From: Marivita sp.
GTDB lineage: Bacteria > Pseudomonadota > Alphaproteobacteria > Rhodobacterales > Rhodobacteraceae
Reading direction: 5' to 3'
DNA: 64,000 bases
NCBI RefSeq assembly: GCF_022763305.1
Contig: NZ_JALEGT010000102.1
Span: forward strand, 35,896 to 99,895
Shown one piece after another: positions 1-10,683 of the stretch. The position numbers were made by a program, and so were the translations under genes. The notes under the pieces are model-generated. The model ran no database searches and was not told the origin of the DNA. It was given only the letters and a program-made list of their open reading frames with translations. Position 1 is the first letter of the stretch. Each line of letters opens with the position of its first letter.

Positions 1-330
1 GCCCGCGCCGAGGCCGAGCTTGAGGCTGTGGGCCTGGCCCATCGCGCCGATCACTATCCGGCGCAGATGTCAGGGGGCGAACAGCAGCGCGTCGCACTGG
101 CCCGTGCATCGGTCACGCGGCCGGAGATCCTGCTGGCCGACGAACCCACCGGCAACCTTGATGGCGTGAACGGGCAGGCGATCATCGACCTGCTCTTCGG
201 TCTGCGTGACCGTCACGGCGCTACGCTGGTTCTGGTCACGCACAGCCGTGAACTGGCTGCAAAATGCGACCGCGTGATCCGGCTGACCGATGGCCATATC
301 GCGGACAACCAGTTGAAGGCGGCTGAGTAA
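1..330 (+). CDS. ABC transporter ATP-binding subunit (YbbA/LolD type), 5'-truncated by window
   Basis: This is the C-terminal ~109 residues of an ABC ATPase; the reading frame is open from base 1, so the gene begins outside the window. The visible part has the signature motif MSGGEQQRV, a Walker B with D-loop (ILLADEPTGNLD) and the switch histidine in VTHS. The GEQQRVALARA and TGNLD wording is typical of the MacB/LolD/YbbA subfamily, which energises FtsX-like permeases. The stop codon overlaps the next start (TAATG), so it is translationally coupled to the permease at 330-2858 and the two should form one complex at the inner membrane. The substrate cannot be read from sequence. Confidence 0.93.
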   Translation, partial: ARAEAELEAVGLAHRADHYPAQMSGGEQQRVALARASVTRPEILLADEPTGNLDGVNGQAIIDLLFGLRDRHGATLVLVTHSRELAAKCDRVIRLTDGHIADNQLKAAE

Positions 331-2858
331 TGGCGCTTGGCACCGCTGCCCGTTTCGCCCGCCGGGAATTGCGCGGCGGCCTCAAGGGATTTCGCATCTT
401 CCTGGCCTGTCTCGCACTTGGCGTGGCGGCAATCGCAGGCGTCGGCTCGGTACGCTCGGCCATCCAGTCCGGGCTGGAGGCGCAGGGGTCGATCCTGCTG
501 GGCGGCGATGCCTCGGTGGAATTCACCTACCGCTTTGCCGAACCCGAAGAACGCGCTTACCTCGAAAGCATCTCGACCGGCATTTCCGAAATCACCGATT
601 TCCGGTCGATGGTCGTCAAGGACCCCGATGGCGTCGCGGAACGCGCGCTCACGCAGGTCAAGTCTGTGGATGCCGCCTATCCGCTCACAGGCGCGGTTGT
701 GCTGGACCCGGCGATGCCTTTGGCCGATGCCTTGGCCGGGAATGGCACGCAACCCGGCGCGGTCATGGCGCCCTTGCTGGCGGATCGGCTGGGCCTTGAA
801 CCGGGCGACAGTTTCCGTCTTGGCACACAGGATTTCACCCTATCGGCGATCCTTGTGACCGAACCCGACAGCTCCGCCTCGGGCTTTTCGCTTGGTCCTC
901 GGACGATGGTCACGACCGAGGCGCTGCGCGATGCCGGGCTGTTGCAACCGGGAACTCTCTATGAAACCGAATACCGCCTGCTTCTGCCCGAGGGCAGCGA
1001 TCTCGACGCGCTGGAAACTGCCACCGGGGCCGCCTTTCCCAGCAGTGGATTGCGCTGGCGCGACTCCCGCAACGGCGCGCCGGGTGTGGCGCGGTTCGTC
1101 GAACGACTGGGCGCGTTCCTGATTCTTGTCGGTCTGTCGGGCCTCGCCGTGGGCGGCATCGGCGTCTCTGCCGCCGTGCGCGCCTACCTTGCCCGCAAGA
1201 CCAGCGTGATTGCCACGCTGCGCACGCTTGGTGCCACCCGCGCGACGATCTTTCAGACCTATTTCCTTCAGATCGGCGCACTCAGCCTGCTTGGCATCTG
1301 TATCGGTCTGGTCTTGGGCGCTCTCGTACCCATCCTCTTCGGCCCACTGATCAGCGCCTCGCTTCCGGTGCCTGCGATCTTCACCATTCACCCCGCCCCC
1401 CTGATCGAGGCCGCGCTTTACGGCATCCTGACCGCGCTTGTGTTCACCCTCTGGCCGCTCGCCCGAACCGAAGACATCCGCCCCGCGATGCTGTTCCGCG
1501 ATGCGCTGGACGGCGGCAAGGCGCTGCCCGCGTGGCGCTATGTGATCGCAACGCTGGTGCTTTTGGGCCTGCTCGTCGGGGTCGCATCGCTGTTTTCCGG
1601 CAGCCCGTTCCTGACACTCTGGACGGCGGGTGGCCTGATCGGCGCGCTGATCGTACTGGTGCTGGCCGCCATCGCCATCCGCTGGATCGCCAAACGCTCG
1701 ACCCGCGCGGTGCGCGGGCACCCGGTCTGGCGATGGGCTCTGGCCTCCATCGGCGGCCCGCGTGACGCGGCGGCCCCTGTCGTGCTGTCGCTGGGCCTTG
1801 GCCTGTCGGTGCTGGCCGCTGTCGGTCAGATCGACGGCAACCTGCGCACCGCCATTGACCGCGACCTGCCCGAGGTCGCCCCCGCCTATTTCTTTGTCGA
1901 CATCCAGCCCGACCAGATCGACCAATATACCCAGATGCTGGAAAATGACCCCGTCGTCGCGCGCATCGACACAGCCCCCATGCTGCGCGGCGTGCTGACC
2001 CAGATCAACGGTCGCCCCGCGCGCGAGGTGGCGGGCGATCACTGGGTCGTCACCGGGGATCGGGGCATCACCTATGCCGTGCAACCCGACGCCAATACCC
2101 GCGTCGTGGCAGGCGAATGGTGGGCACCCGACCATGACGGCCCGGCCGAAGTCAGCTTTGCCATCGAAGAGGCCGAGGAAATGGGCCTCTCGCTGGGCGA
2201 CACGCTGACCGTCAACGTATTGGGCCGGGACATCACCGCGACAATCACCAGCTTCCGCGACGTGGATTTCTCGACCGCCGGGATGGGATTCGTCATGACC
2301 CTCACCCCCAATGCCCTGCGCGGCGCGCCGCACACGTTCATTTCCACCGTCTACGCTCCGGCAGAAGACGAGGCCCGCATCCTGCGAGAGTTGGCCACTG
2401 CCTTTCCGAACATCACCGCCATCAGCGTCCGTGACGCCATCGACCGGGTGAGTGTGCTGCTCGAAGGCATCGGGGCTGCCGTCCGCTGGGGCGCTGCGGC
2501 CACCCTGCTCACCGGCTTCCTCGTCCTGATCGGCGCGGCAGCCGCAGGTGAAAGCGCGCGGACCTACGAGGCGGCAGTGCTCAAGACGCTGGGCGCAAGC
2601 CGCGCCCGCATTCTGCAGAGCTTTGCCCTGCGGTCTGCTTTGCTTGGAGGCGGGGCCGGACTTGTGGCCTTGGGCGCAGGGATCCTCGGCAGTTGGGCGG
2701 TGACGACCTTCATCATGGACAGCAGCTTTGCCGTGGTCTGGCCCTCTGCCTTCGGCGTTGTGGTCGGCGGAATTCTGGCAACGCTCCTTGCAGGCCTGAT
2801 CTTCGCATGGCGACCACTGGCCGCCCGCCCGGCCCAGGTGCTGCGGGCCCGAGAGTAA
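330..2858 (+). CDS. FtsX-like ABC permease (YbbP family)
   Basis: An 842-residue inner-membrane permease, the usual size for the YbbP family. It has an N-terminal membrane anchor (about residues 20-45), a large extracytoplasmic domain, a first FtsX-type membrane bundle around residues 255-375, two more hydrophobic segments at 400-450, a second periplasmic domain, and a final FtsX bundle at about 720-835. Both bundles contain the 'ATLRTLGATRA' / 'AVLKTLGASRA' coupling-helix element, which shows the internal duplication of the family. The start overlaps the ATPase stop by one base. YbbAP-type systems are thought to move lipophilic molecules or help remodel the envelope; the substrate here is unknown. 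Confidence 0.93.
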   Translation: MALGTAARFARRELRGGLKGFRIFLACLALGVAAIAGVGSVRSAIQSGLEAQGSILLGGDASVEFTYRFAEPEERAYLESISTGISEITDFRSMVVKDPDGVAERALTQVKSVDAAYPLTGAVVLDPAMPLADALAGNGTQPGAVMAPLLADRLGLEPGDSFRLGTQDFTLSAILVTEPDSSASGFSLGPRTMVTTEALRDAGLLQPGTLYETEYRLLLPEGSDLDALETATGAAFPSSGLRWRDSRNGAPGVARFVERLGAFLILVGLSGLAVGGIGVSAAVRAYLARKTSVIATLRTLGATRATIFQTYFLQIGALSLLGICIGLVLGALVPILFGPLISASLPVPAIFTIHPAPLIEAALYGILTALVFTLWPLARTEDIRPAMLFRDALDGGKALPAWRYVIATLVLLGLLVGVASLFSGSPFLTLWTAGGLIGALIVLVLAAIAIRWIAKRSTRAVRGHPVWRWALASIGGPRDAAAPVVLSLGLGLSVLAAVGQIDGNLRTAIDRDLPEVAPAYFFVDIQPDQIDQYTQMLENDPVVARIDTAPMLRGVLTQINGRPAREVAGDHWVVTGDRGITYAVQPDANTRVVAGEWWAPDHDGPAEVSFAIEEAEEMGLSLGDTLTVNVLGRDITATITSFRDVDFSTAGMGFVMTLTPNALRGAPHTFISTVYAPAEDEARILRELATAFPNITAISVRDAIDRVSVLLEGIGAAVRWGAAATLLTGFLVLIGAAAAGESARTYEAAVLKTLGASRARILQSFALRSALLGGGAGLVALGAGILGSWAVTTFIMDSSFAVVWPSAFGVVVGGILATLLAGLIFAWRPLAARPAQVLRARE

Positions 2859-2968
2859 TCGGCGTGACTTGGGCCGAAAGGCCCAATGAACGGCAATATA
2901 CCACCTTGCCCCCCGGCCAATCCCTTGGCATGCCCCCAACAACGCACCGCAAGAAATCGAGTCGCCCC

Positions 2969-3841
2969 ATGTCCGACAGCCTTCCTATGACGATCCCGGC
3001 ACCGCTCACCCCGGCGCAGCGCACCCAGATCATCAACCTCGTCCGCCGTACCGCCCGAGCTGAGATCCTGCCGCGCTTTCGCACGCTGGGCACCGGTGAC
3101 ATCGACCAGAAATCCGGTCCGATGGATGTGGTGACGGCAGCGGACCGCGAGGCTGAAAAGATGATCGTGCGGGGCTTGCTTGCGATGTTCCCGAACGCGC
3201 ATATCGTTGGCGAGGAAACGGTGACCGACGAAAAGGTTGCGGCGCTGGCCGAGGCCGAGATGGGCTTCACCATCGACCCGGTGGATGGCACCTGGAACTT
3301 TGCGCATGGTCTGGCCACCTTCGGCGTGATCCTGTCGATGACGCGCTTCGGCGTGCCCGTTTTCGGCCTGATCTATGACCCCATCACCGATGAAGTCCTG
3401 ATCGCCGACGAAACCGGCCCGGCTCAGGTGATCGCGCCGCGCCGCCCGGCACGGACAGTGTCGGTGTCAAAGGGCGGTCCGGTGGAGAACCTGAGCGGCT
3501 TTGCGTCGGTCTACAACGTGCCGGACGCCAAACGGGCCGATCTGATCGGGCTGATGACCCGCTTTCAGCGCCTCTACATGCTGCGCTGTGCGGCGCATGA
3601 GTTCCGCATGGTCGCGTTGGGGCATGTGGACTTCGTGCTGTGCTCGAACCTTACCCCGTGGGATCACGCCGCAGGGGCCCTGATCGTTCAGCGCGCCGGT
3701 GGTCATGTCGCCTGTCTGGATGGGTCCGAGTACCGCGCACAGATGCGCGACGGTTACCTGCTTTGCGCGTCAGACGCCGCCACATGGGGCCGGGTGCGCG
3801 ATGCGATGTCGTTCCTGCTGGACGAGCCGGCGCAGGACTGA
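2969..3841 (+). CDS. Inositol monophosphatase family protein
   Basis: A 290-residue Mg-dependent phosphatase. The family metal-binding motifs are present: GEE at about residues 81-83, DPVDGT at 103-108 (DPIDGT in most members) and WDHAAG towards the C terminus. The open frame extends far upstream, but the start was put at 2969 because the family fold begins soon after it and the upstream stretch overlaps the ybbP-like gene in another frame. A start at about 2930 (MPPTTHRKK) is possible. Substrates of this superfamily include inositol phosphate, histidinol phosphate and PAP, and the sequence alone does not decide among them. It follows the permease on the same strand after about 110 bases. Confidence 0.9.
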   Translation: MSDSLPMTIPAPLTPAQRTQIINLVRRTARAEILPRFRTLGTGDIDQKSGPMDVVTAADREAEKMIVRGLLAMFPNAHIVGEETVTDEKVAALAEAEMGFTIDPVDGTWNFAHGLATFGVILSMTRFGVPVFGLIYDPITDEVLIADETGPAQVIAPRRPARTVSVSKGGPVENLSGFASVYNVPDAKRADLIGLMTRFQRLYMLRCAAHEFRMVALGHVDFVLCSNLTPWDHAAGALIVQRAGGHVACLDGSEYRAQMRDGYLLCASDAATWGRVRDAMSFLLDEPAQD

Positions 3842-3845
3842 CCAA

Positions 3846-4487
3846 CTACCGCGACAGTACCACATCGGCGCAAATGTCTCGGCCCTCTTCGACCGCGTCC
3901 AAGAGATAATGCGCCACGCTGGCCCGCGAGATGAGCCCGTTGCGCCACGTTTCGGGGTCCCGAAGCACGCGGTAATCTTCGGACCGTGCCCCCTTGGTCA
4001 GGATCACCGGCCGAACAATCGTCCACTCCAGCGATGAGGCCTCAATCAGGGCCTCCTGTCGGTCCTTGTCGGCGTAAGGCTTGCCCAGAATCGCGCGATG
4101 ACCGGTCTTTTCGACCCAACTCATCGCCGTCTTGCTCCGCCCCGCGCCAAAACCCGTCACGACCACAAGGCGTGACACACCTGCCGCGCTCATGGCGTCG
4201 ATCAAAACGCGCGTGGTTTCTGAAAACAGCGTTTCCTCTTCCCAGAGCATGGCCAGTCGCTCGGTGATACCCAGCGCATAGATCACGGCCCGCGTCCCTT
4301 CCAGGGCGCGTGCCACATCTTCGGGCGCGGTGGCATCCCCCTTGAACGGCTCGACAAACTCGGTGGCAGTCAGGCTGTCGGCGCTGCGGGCCATGGCGCG
4401 CACAGAGAGCCCTCGGCGCACCGCTTCATCCAGAGCGCAACGCCCGATGCCCGAGGTCGCGCCCATGATCAGGATCGGTTGGGTCAA
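3846..4487 (-). CDS. NAD(P)-binding Rossmann-fold protein (NmrA/SDR-like)
   Basis: 213 residues opening directly with a dinucleotide-binding motif (GATSGIG at residues 9-15), followed by an atypical-SDR pattern (DATAPEDVARAL, VVVTGFGAG) as in NAD(P)H-binding NmrA/YwnB-like proteins. There is no clear YxxxK catalytic pair, so it may be a redox sensor or a reductase of unknown substrate. The start is TTG at 4487: it is the only start that keeps the Rossmann strand, and it overlaps the stop of the upstream 60-residue gene (TTGA). It ends five bases from the convergent phosphatase gene. Confidence 0.8.
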   Translation of the reverse strand: MTQPILIMGATSGIGRCALDEAVRRGLSVRAMARSADSLTATEFVEPFKGDATAPEDVARALEGTRAVIYALGITERLAMLWEEETLFSETTRVLIDAMSAAGVSRLVVVTGFGAGRSKTAMSWVEKTGHRAILGKPYADKDRQEALIEASSLEWTIVRPVILTKGARSEDYRVLRDPETWRNGLISRASVAHYLLDAVEEGRDICADVVLSR

Positions 4488-4666
4488 TTCTGCAAATCCT
4501 CGAAATGCGCCGTATACCGGCGGTGCTGCGCCCGGTCATGCTTGAGCGCCAGATCGCCGCGATAGGCCGCAACGGTCACAACCGGGATCGCCGTCTGTTC
4601 ATCGGCGTGGGTTTTATTGCCACGTCCCCGCCACCAGTGCCTGAGTTCTCGCAATAGATGTCTCAT
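4484..4666 (-). CDS. Small hypothetical protein (60 aa)
   Basis: A short basic, His/Arg-rich protein (starting MRHLLRELRHWWRG) of no recognised family. Reasons to call it real are its position directly upstream of the NAD(P)-binding gene, the four-base overlap of its stop with that gene's TTG start, and a composition unlike a random frame. The frame is open further upstream to 4786, but that part runs through the hairpin expected to end gcvP transcription, so the internal ATG at 4666 was chosen. It has no signal peptide or membrane helix. Confidence 0.5.
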   Translation of the reverse strand: MRHLLRELRHWWRGRGNKTHADEQTAIPVVTVAAYRGDLALKHDRAQHRRYTAHFEDLQN

Positions 4667-4740
4667 GTTCGGGAAACGTAGCGCGGCAGGACAGGTTGCA
4701 ACGCCCGACGCAGTTTTTTCGCTGGGTCGCCCGGATGCGC

Positions 4741-4766
4741 AAAGGCCGGGCATGACGCCCGGCCCT
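4741..4766 (-). terminator. Probable terminator after gcvP
   Basis: A perfect 8-bp GC-only stem (GGCCGGGC / GCCCGGCC, 4744-4751 and 4757-4764) with a five-base loop lies about 30 bases beyond the gcvP stop. In the gcvP direction it is followed by only three T residues, so it is a weak intrinsic terminator. It also lies upstream of the 60-residue gene. Confidence 0.5.
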
Positions 4767-4792
4767 GCATCCTTTGGTGAGAACAATGGCGT

Positions 4793-7636
<2,844 letters not shown>

Positions 7637-7654
7637 GTCGGTCTCCTTGCGGTT

Positions 7655-7674
7655 GGGAACGGCGCGCCGTCCCC
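7655..7674. repeat. Near-perfect 20-bp palindrome upstream of gcvP
   Basis: An inverted repeat centred on ACGGCGCGCCGT with flanking GGG/CCC and one mismatched pair, located between gcvH and gcvP about 11 bases before the gcvP ribosome-binding site. As RNA it forms a very stable hairpin. It could tune GcvP translation or protect an mRNA end; this is inference from position only. Confidence 0.5.
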
Positions 7675-7769
7675 TGCTTCTTCTCTTCAAAAATACGCCA
7701 CGCGACGGGGCCACCGGGCACGCCGTCGGGCAAGGGTCGGGCAGACCAAGTGTGGCCTGCCCCGCCGGA

Positions 7770-8129
7770 TCAGCCGATGTATTTCTTGTACGCGGCTTCA
7801 TCCATCATGTCGTCCAGAGCCGACATGTCTTCGATCTTCATCTTGAAGAACCAAGCCTCACCCTCGGGGTCTTCGTTGACCTTGCCTGGCTCATCGACCA
7901 GCACCTCGTTCACTTCGGTGATCTCGCCATCGAGCGGCGCGAGGATGTCCGACGCCGCCTTGACCGACTCGATCACCACGATCTCGTCATCCTTGCTGAC
8001 GGTCTGCCCCTCTTCCGGCAGTTCGATGAACACCACATCGCCCAACTGCTCGGCCGCATGTGCGGTGATCCCCACGACCACTTCGTCGCCCTCGACGCGC
8101 AGCCACTCATGTTCTTCAGTGAATTTCAT
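7770..8129 (-). CDS. gcvH: Glycine cleavage system H protein
   Basis: 119 residues; the lipoylated shuttle of the glycine cleavage complex. The lipoyl-domain core is complete: [19 protein letters not shown], then the lipoyl-lysine motif IESVKAAS with K57, then the GEAWFFKM region. The start at 8129 was chosen because family members begin MKFTEEHEW, and an AGAGGG element precedes it. The open frame upstream to 8306 is the gcvT 3' end read in another frame. It lies 19 bases after gcvT. Confidence 0.97.
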   Translation of the reverse strand: MKFTEEHEWLRVEGDEVVVGITAHAAEQLGDVVFIELPEEGQTVSKDDEIVVIESVKAASDILAPLDGEITEVNEVLVDEPGKVNEDPEGEAWFFKMKIEDMSALDDMMDEAAYKKYIG

Positions 8130-8148
8130 AAGGTCCCTCTTGGAGTGA

Positions 8149-9273
8149 TTATCGTTTGAAGCCTGACGCCACGAAGGGCAGTTTGGCAACAGAAACAGGA
8201 AGCCGCTTGCCGCGAACCTCGCCAAAAAGTGTGGTCTGCTCGCCAGCGTGGGCGGTCTCGACATACCCCATCGCGACCGGGGCGCCGACGGTGGGGCCAA
8301 ATCCACCAGACGTCACGGCTCCGACGGGAGCCGCAGACTCGGCGCTGGCGAACAGCAGCGTGCCTTCGCGCATCGGCGCGCGGCCTTCAGGCAGAAGGCC
8401 AACGCGTTGGCGCGCCGCGCCGCCCGTGATCTCGGACAGGATACGCGCGGCTCCGGGGAATCCGCCTTCGCGGTCGCCCCCGGCGCGTCGGACCTTCTGG
8501 ATGCCCCAGGTCAACCCGCCTTCGACTGGCGATGTGGTCGCGTCGATGTCATGACCATAAAGGCACAGCCCCGCCTCGAGCCGCAGCGAATCCCGGGCGC
8601 CAAGCCCGATGGCCTCCACATCCTCGTGCGCCAGCAACGCCTGCGCCACACCCGTGGCGGCGGCCACGGGGACGGATATCTCATATCCGTCCTCGCCGGT
8701 GTAGCCGGACCGAGAGACCCAGCATTCCGCACCGGCGATCGGCACGGTCGCCACGTCCATGAACCGCATGTCCGCCACCATCGGGTGATGCTCGGCCAGC
8801 ACTGCTTCCGCCTTGGGCCCCTGCAATGCCAGCAGCGCCCGGTTTTCCAACAGCTTGACCGTCACATCCGGTTCCAATGCCGCGCGCATCCGGGCGACAT
8901 CGGCGTCCTTGCAGGCAGCGTTGACCACAACAAACAGGTGATCGCCGCGATTGGCGAACATCAGATCGTCTTCGATCCCGCCTGCGTCATTGGTGAAGAA
9001 CCCATAGCGCTGGCGGTCTTCGCCCAGACCCAGCACATCCTGCGGGATCAGCCGCTCCAACGCGGCTTTGGCCACCTCCGGGTCTTCGGACCGCAGGATG
9101 ACCTGCCCCATATGGCTGACATCGAACAGCCCCGCCGCCGCGCGGCAGTGCAGGTGCTCTTTCATCACGCCAAGGCTGTATTGCACCGGCATCTCGTAGC
9201 CCGCGAAGGGCACCATCTTGGCGCCAAGGCCGACATGCAGATCGTATAGCGGTGTGCGTTTCAAGTCGCTCAC
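8149..9273 (-). CDS. gcvT: Aminomethyltransferase, T protein
   Basis: 374 residues; transfers the methylene group from aminomethyl-lipoyl-GcvH to tetrahydrofolate and releases ammonia. Family motifs are visible: [24 protein letters not shown] at the N terminus (quoted in part: [15 protein letters not shown]), [36 protein letters not shown] and a C-terminal barrel ending [14 protein letters not shown]. The start is GTG at 9273 with AGAGGG just upstream; the open frame continues through the riboswitch and is not coding there. It is the first gene of the gcv operon, directly behind the glycine riboswitch. Confidence 0.96.
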   Translation of the reverse strand: MSDLKRTPLYDLHVGLGAKMVPFAGYEMPVQYSLGVMKEHLHCRAAAGLFDVSHMGQVILRSEDPEVAKAALERLIPQDVLGLGEDRQRYGFFTNDAGGIEDDLMFANRGDHLFVVVNAACKDADVARMRAALEPDVTVKLLENRALLALQGPKAEAVLAEHHPMVADMRFMDVATVPIAGAECWVSRSGYTGEDGYEISVPVAAATGVAQALLAHEDVEAIGLGARDSLRLEAGLCLYGHDIDATTSPVEGGLTWGIQKVRRAGGDREGGFPGAARILSEITGGAARQRVGLLPEGRAPMREGTLLFASAESAAPVGAVTSGGFGPTVGAPVAMGYVETAHAGEQTTLFGEVRGKRLPVSVAKLPFVASGFKR

Positions 9274-9356
9274 GCGGCATCCCTCTGTCTGTGACCGGAT
9301 GCAAGAGTAAGCGGCAACCGGCATATTCCACACCGCGCCTTTGCGCGGATGTCCTA

Positions 9357-9510
9357 TGCCCCCTCTGTCCTTTCGCCTGAGATCGTTATCCCTTCGGCGT
9401 TCCGGGTCAGGCCCGAAATCTCTCCAGAGTCTATGTCCGCGACGGTCCTTCGGCCTGAGAGTTTCCGGGGGCGGTTGCTCCTTCGGCACCGGTCGAACCG
9501 GTTCTCCCAT
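9357..9510 (-). promoter_or_regulatory. Tandem glycine riboswitch
   Basis: The minus-strand RNA between the Rrf2 gene and gcvT has two copies of the glycine aptamer pattern. Aptamer 1 (about 9508-9443) contains GGGAGAACCGG, CCGAAGGAGCAACC and CTCTCAGGCCGAAGGACC. Aptamer 2 (about 9432-9361) contains ACTCTGGAGAG, CGCCGAAGGGATAACG and TCTCAGGCGAAAGGACAGAG. The linker is short, as in the known cooperative two-aptamer class. Such elements usually switch gcv on when glycine is abundant. A TTGACA -35-like hexamer overlaps the upstream regulator's stop codon (9555-9560), but no convincing -10 was seen. After aptamer 2 there are about 80 bases before the GTG start. Confidence 0.93.
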
Positions 9511-9556
9511 CGTGGATGTATGCTGTGGTAGACCGTTTTCCGAACGGCCTCAAGTG

Positions 9557-10036
9557 TCAAACTGCAAGCGCGGCCTCCCGGGCCGCGCAGGCGCGCTCCG
9601 GGTTCAGAATGTCCAGCAGATCGGCATTGGTGCAGACCAGCGCATCCAGCGTGATCGGATCCAGCGACTGGTAGAACGCCTCAACGGCATCCGTCAGCGC
9701 CGTGCGCAGAAGACAGGCTTCGGTCAGGGGGCAGGTGTTGTCGACATCGGCAAAACACTCTGCCAGGGGCACGGGGGCCTCCAGCACGCGAAACACGTCC
9801 CCGATCCGGATCTGGTCGGCAGGGCGTCCAAGTTCCAACCCGCCATTCCGGCCGCGCTGCGTGTGCAGGAACCCCAGCTGCGCCAGTTGGTTGATCACCT
9901 GAGCAAGGTGGTTTTCCGATGCGTTGCAGCGGTCCGCGATTTCCGATTTGGTCACGAGCCGCCCGGTATTCGCCGCACAGAACATGAGGACACGCATCGC
10001 GATGTTGGTTCGTTTGGTGACACGCAAGGCAGTCAT
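9557..10036 (-). CDS. Rrf2-family Fe-S transcriptional regulator (NsrR/RirA-like)
   Basis: 159 residues with an N-terminal winged helix (VTKRTNIAMRVLMFCA...SEIADRCNASENHLAQVINQ) and three cysteines, C94, C102 and C108, spaced Cx7Cx5C, fitting an Fe-S cluster. The N-terminal half resembles NsrR (nitric oxide sensing); the cysteine spacing is closer to RirA (iron). The target cannot be fixed from sequence. The ATG at 10036 sits almost directly after an AAAGGA element; a TTG at 10027 has the same element at the normal distance and gives a product starting like NsrR (MRVTKRTNIA), so it may be the true start. A perfect FNR-type box lies 48 bases upstream. Confidence 0.88.
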   Translation of the reverse strand: MTALRVTKRTNIAMRVLMFCAANTGRLVTKSEIADRCNASENHLAQVINQLAQLGFLHTQRGRNGGLELGRPADQIRIGDVFRVLEAPVPLAECFADVDNTCPLTEACLLRTALTDAVEAFYQSLDPITLDALVCTNADLLDILNPERACAAREAALAV

Positions 10037-10083
10037 CCTTTCAGGTCGGTTGGCCAAACCTACCGGTTCGTGCAAAGTTGTCT

Positions 10084-10097
10084 TTGATATACATCAA
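10084..10097. promoter_or_regulatory. FNR/FnrL-type operator
   Basis: TTGAT-ATAC-ATCAA is a perfect match to the TTGAT-N4-ATCAA consensus of FNR/FnrL/DNR-type regulators. It lies in the 83-base divergent spacer between the Fe-S Rrf2 regulator (start 48 bases away) and the gamma-glutamylcyclotransferase-like gene (start 23 bases away), so it could control either or both in response to oxygen or nitric oxide. Confidence 0.65.
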
Positions 10098-10119
10098 CCC
10101 TTCTTGAGCAGATACCCCT

Positions 10120-10683
10120 GTGAAGCACCCCCATTTTTTCGGCTACGGATCGCTGGTCAACCGCAACACGCACAGTTTCACACCGATCCACGCCTCGCAG
10201 ATCACCGGCTGGCGGCGGGTCTGGCGGCGCGCGCCGAACCGGCCTGCCGCGTTCCTGTCGGTGATTGCCGAACCGGGGGCGTTGATCGACGGTGTGATCG
10301 CGCCGGTGCCCAATGACGATTGGGTGGCGCTGGATGCGCGCGAGTTTTCCTATTCCCGGATCGCCGTGACCGAGTCCGTCACCCATCCGGCGCAGGATGT
10401 CCGGGATATATCCATCTACGCGATTCCACCGGACGACGCCGCCCCGCCGGACAAGGATCATCCGATCCTGCTCAGCTATGTCGATGCCGTCCTTCAGGGC
10501 TATCTGCGCGAGTTTGGCGAGTCTGGGGCCGAGCGGTTCTGCGCCACAACGGACGGCTGGGACACACCGGTGCGCAATGACCGCGACGATCCGGTCTATC
10601 CGCGCGCACAAGTGCTTACGCCGGCCGAAAAAGGCTTTGTCGATGACATGTTGCTGACGATGCGCGCCAAGGTGTTTGCCTGA
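10120..10683 (+). CDS. Gamma-glutamylcyclotransferase-like (AIG2/GGCT fold) protein
   Basis: 187 residues beginning FFGYGSLVN, the substrate-loop signature of the GGCT/ChaC/AIG2 fold, followed by GWRRVWRRAPNRPAAFLSV, which fits the same superfamily. Members cleave gamma-glutamyl bonds and release 5-oxoproline, often in glutathione turnover; the exact substrate is not evident. The start is GTG at 10120, placing the GYGSL loop at the usual N-terminal position. Its stop overlaps the ATG of the DUF2254 gene (TGATG), so the two are coupled. Confidence 0.8.
   Translation: MKHPHFFGYGSLVNRNTHSFTPIHASQITGWRRVWRRAPNRPAAFLSVIAEPGALIDGVIAPVPNDDWVALDAREFSYSRIAVTESVTHPAQDVRDISIYAIPPDDAAPPDKDHPILLSYVDAVLQGYLREFGESGAERFCATTDGWDTPVRNDRDDPVYPRAQVLTPAEKGFVDDMLLTMRAKVFA

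Noticed and set aside
840..2942. 700-codon minus-strand open frame
   Set aside because: Antisense shadow of the FtsX-like permease gene, with Gln/Arg/Gly-rich composition and no domain.
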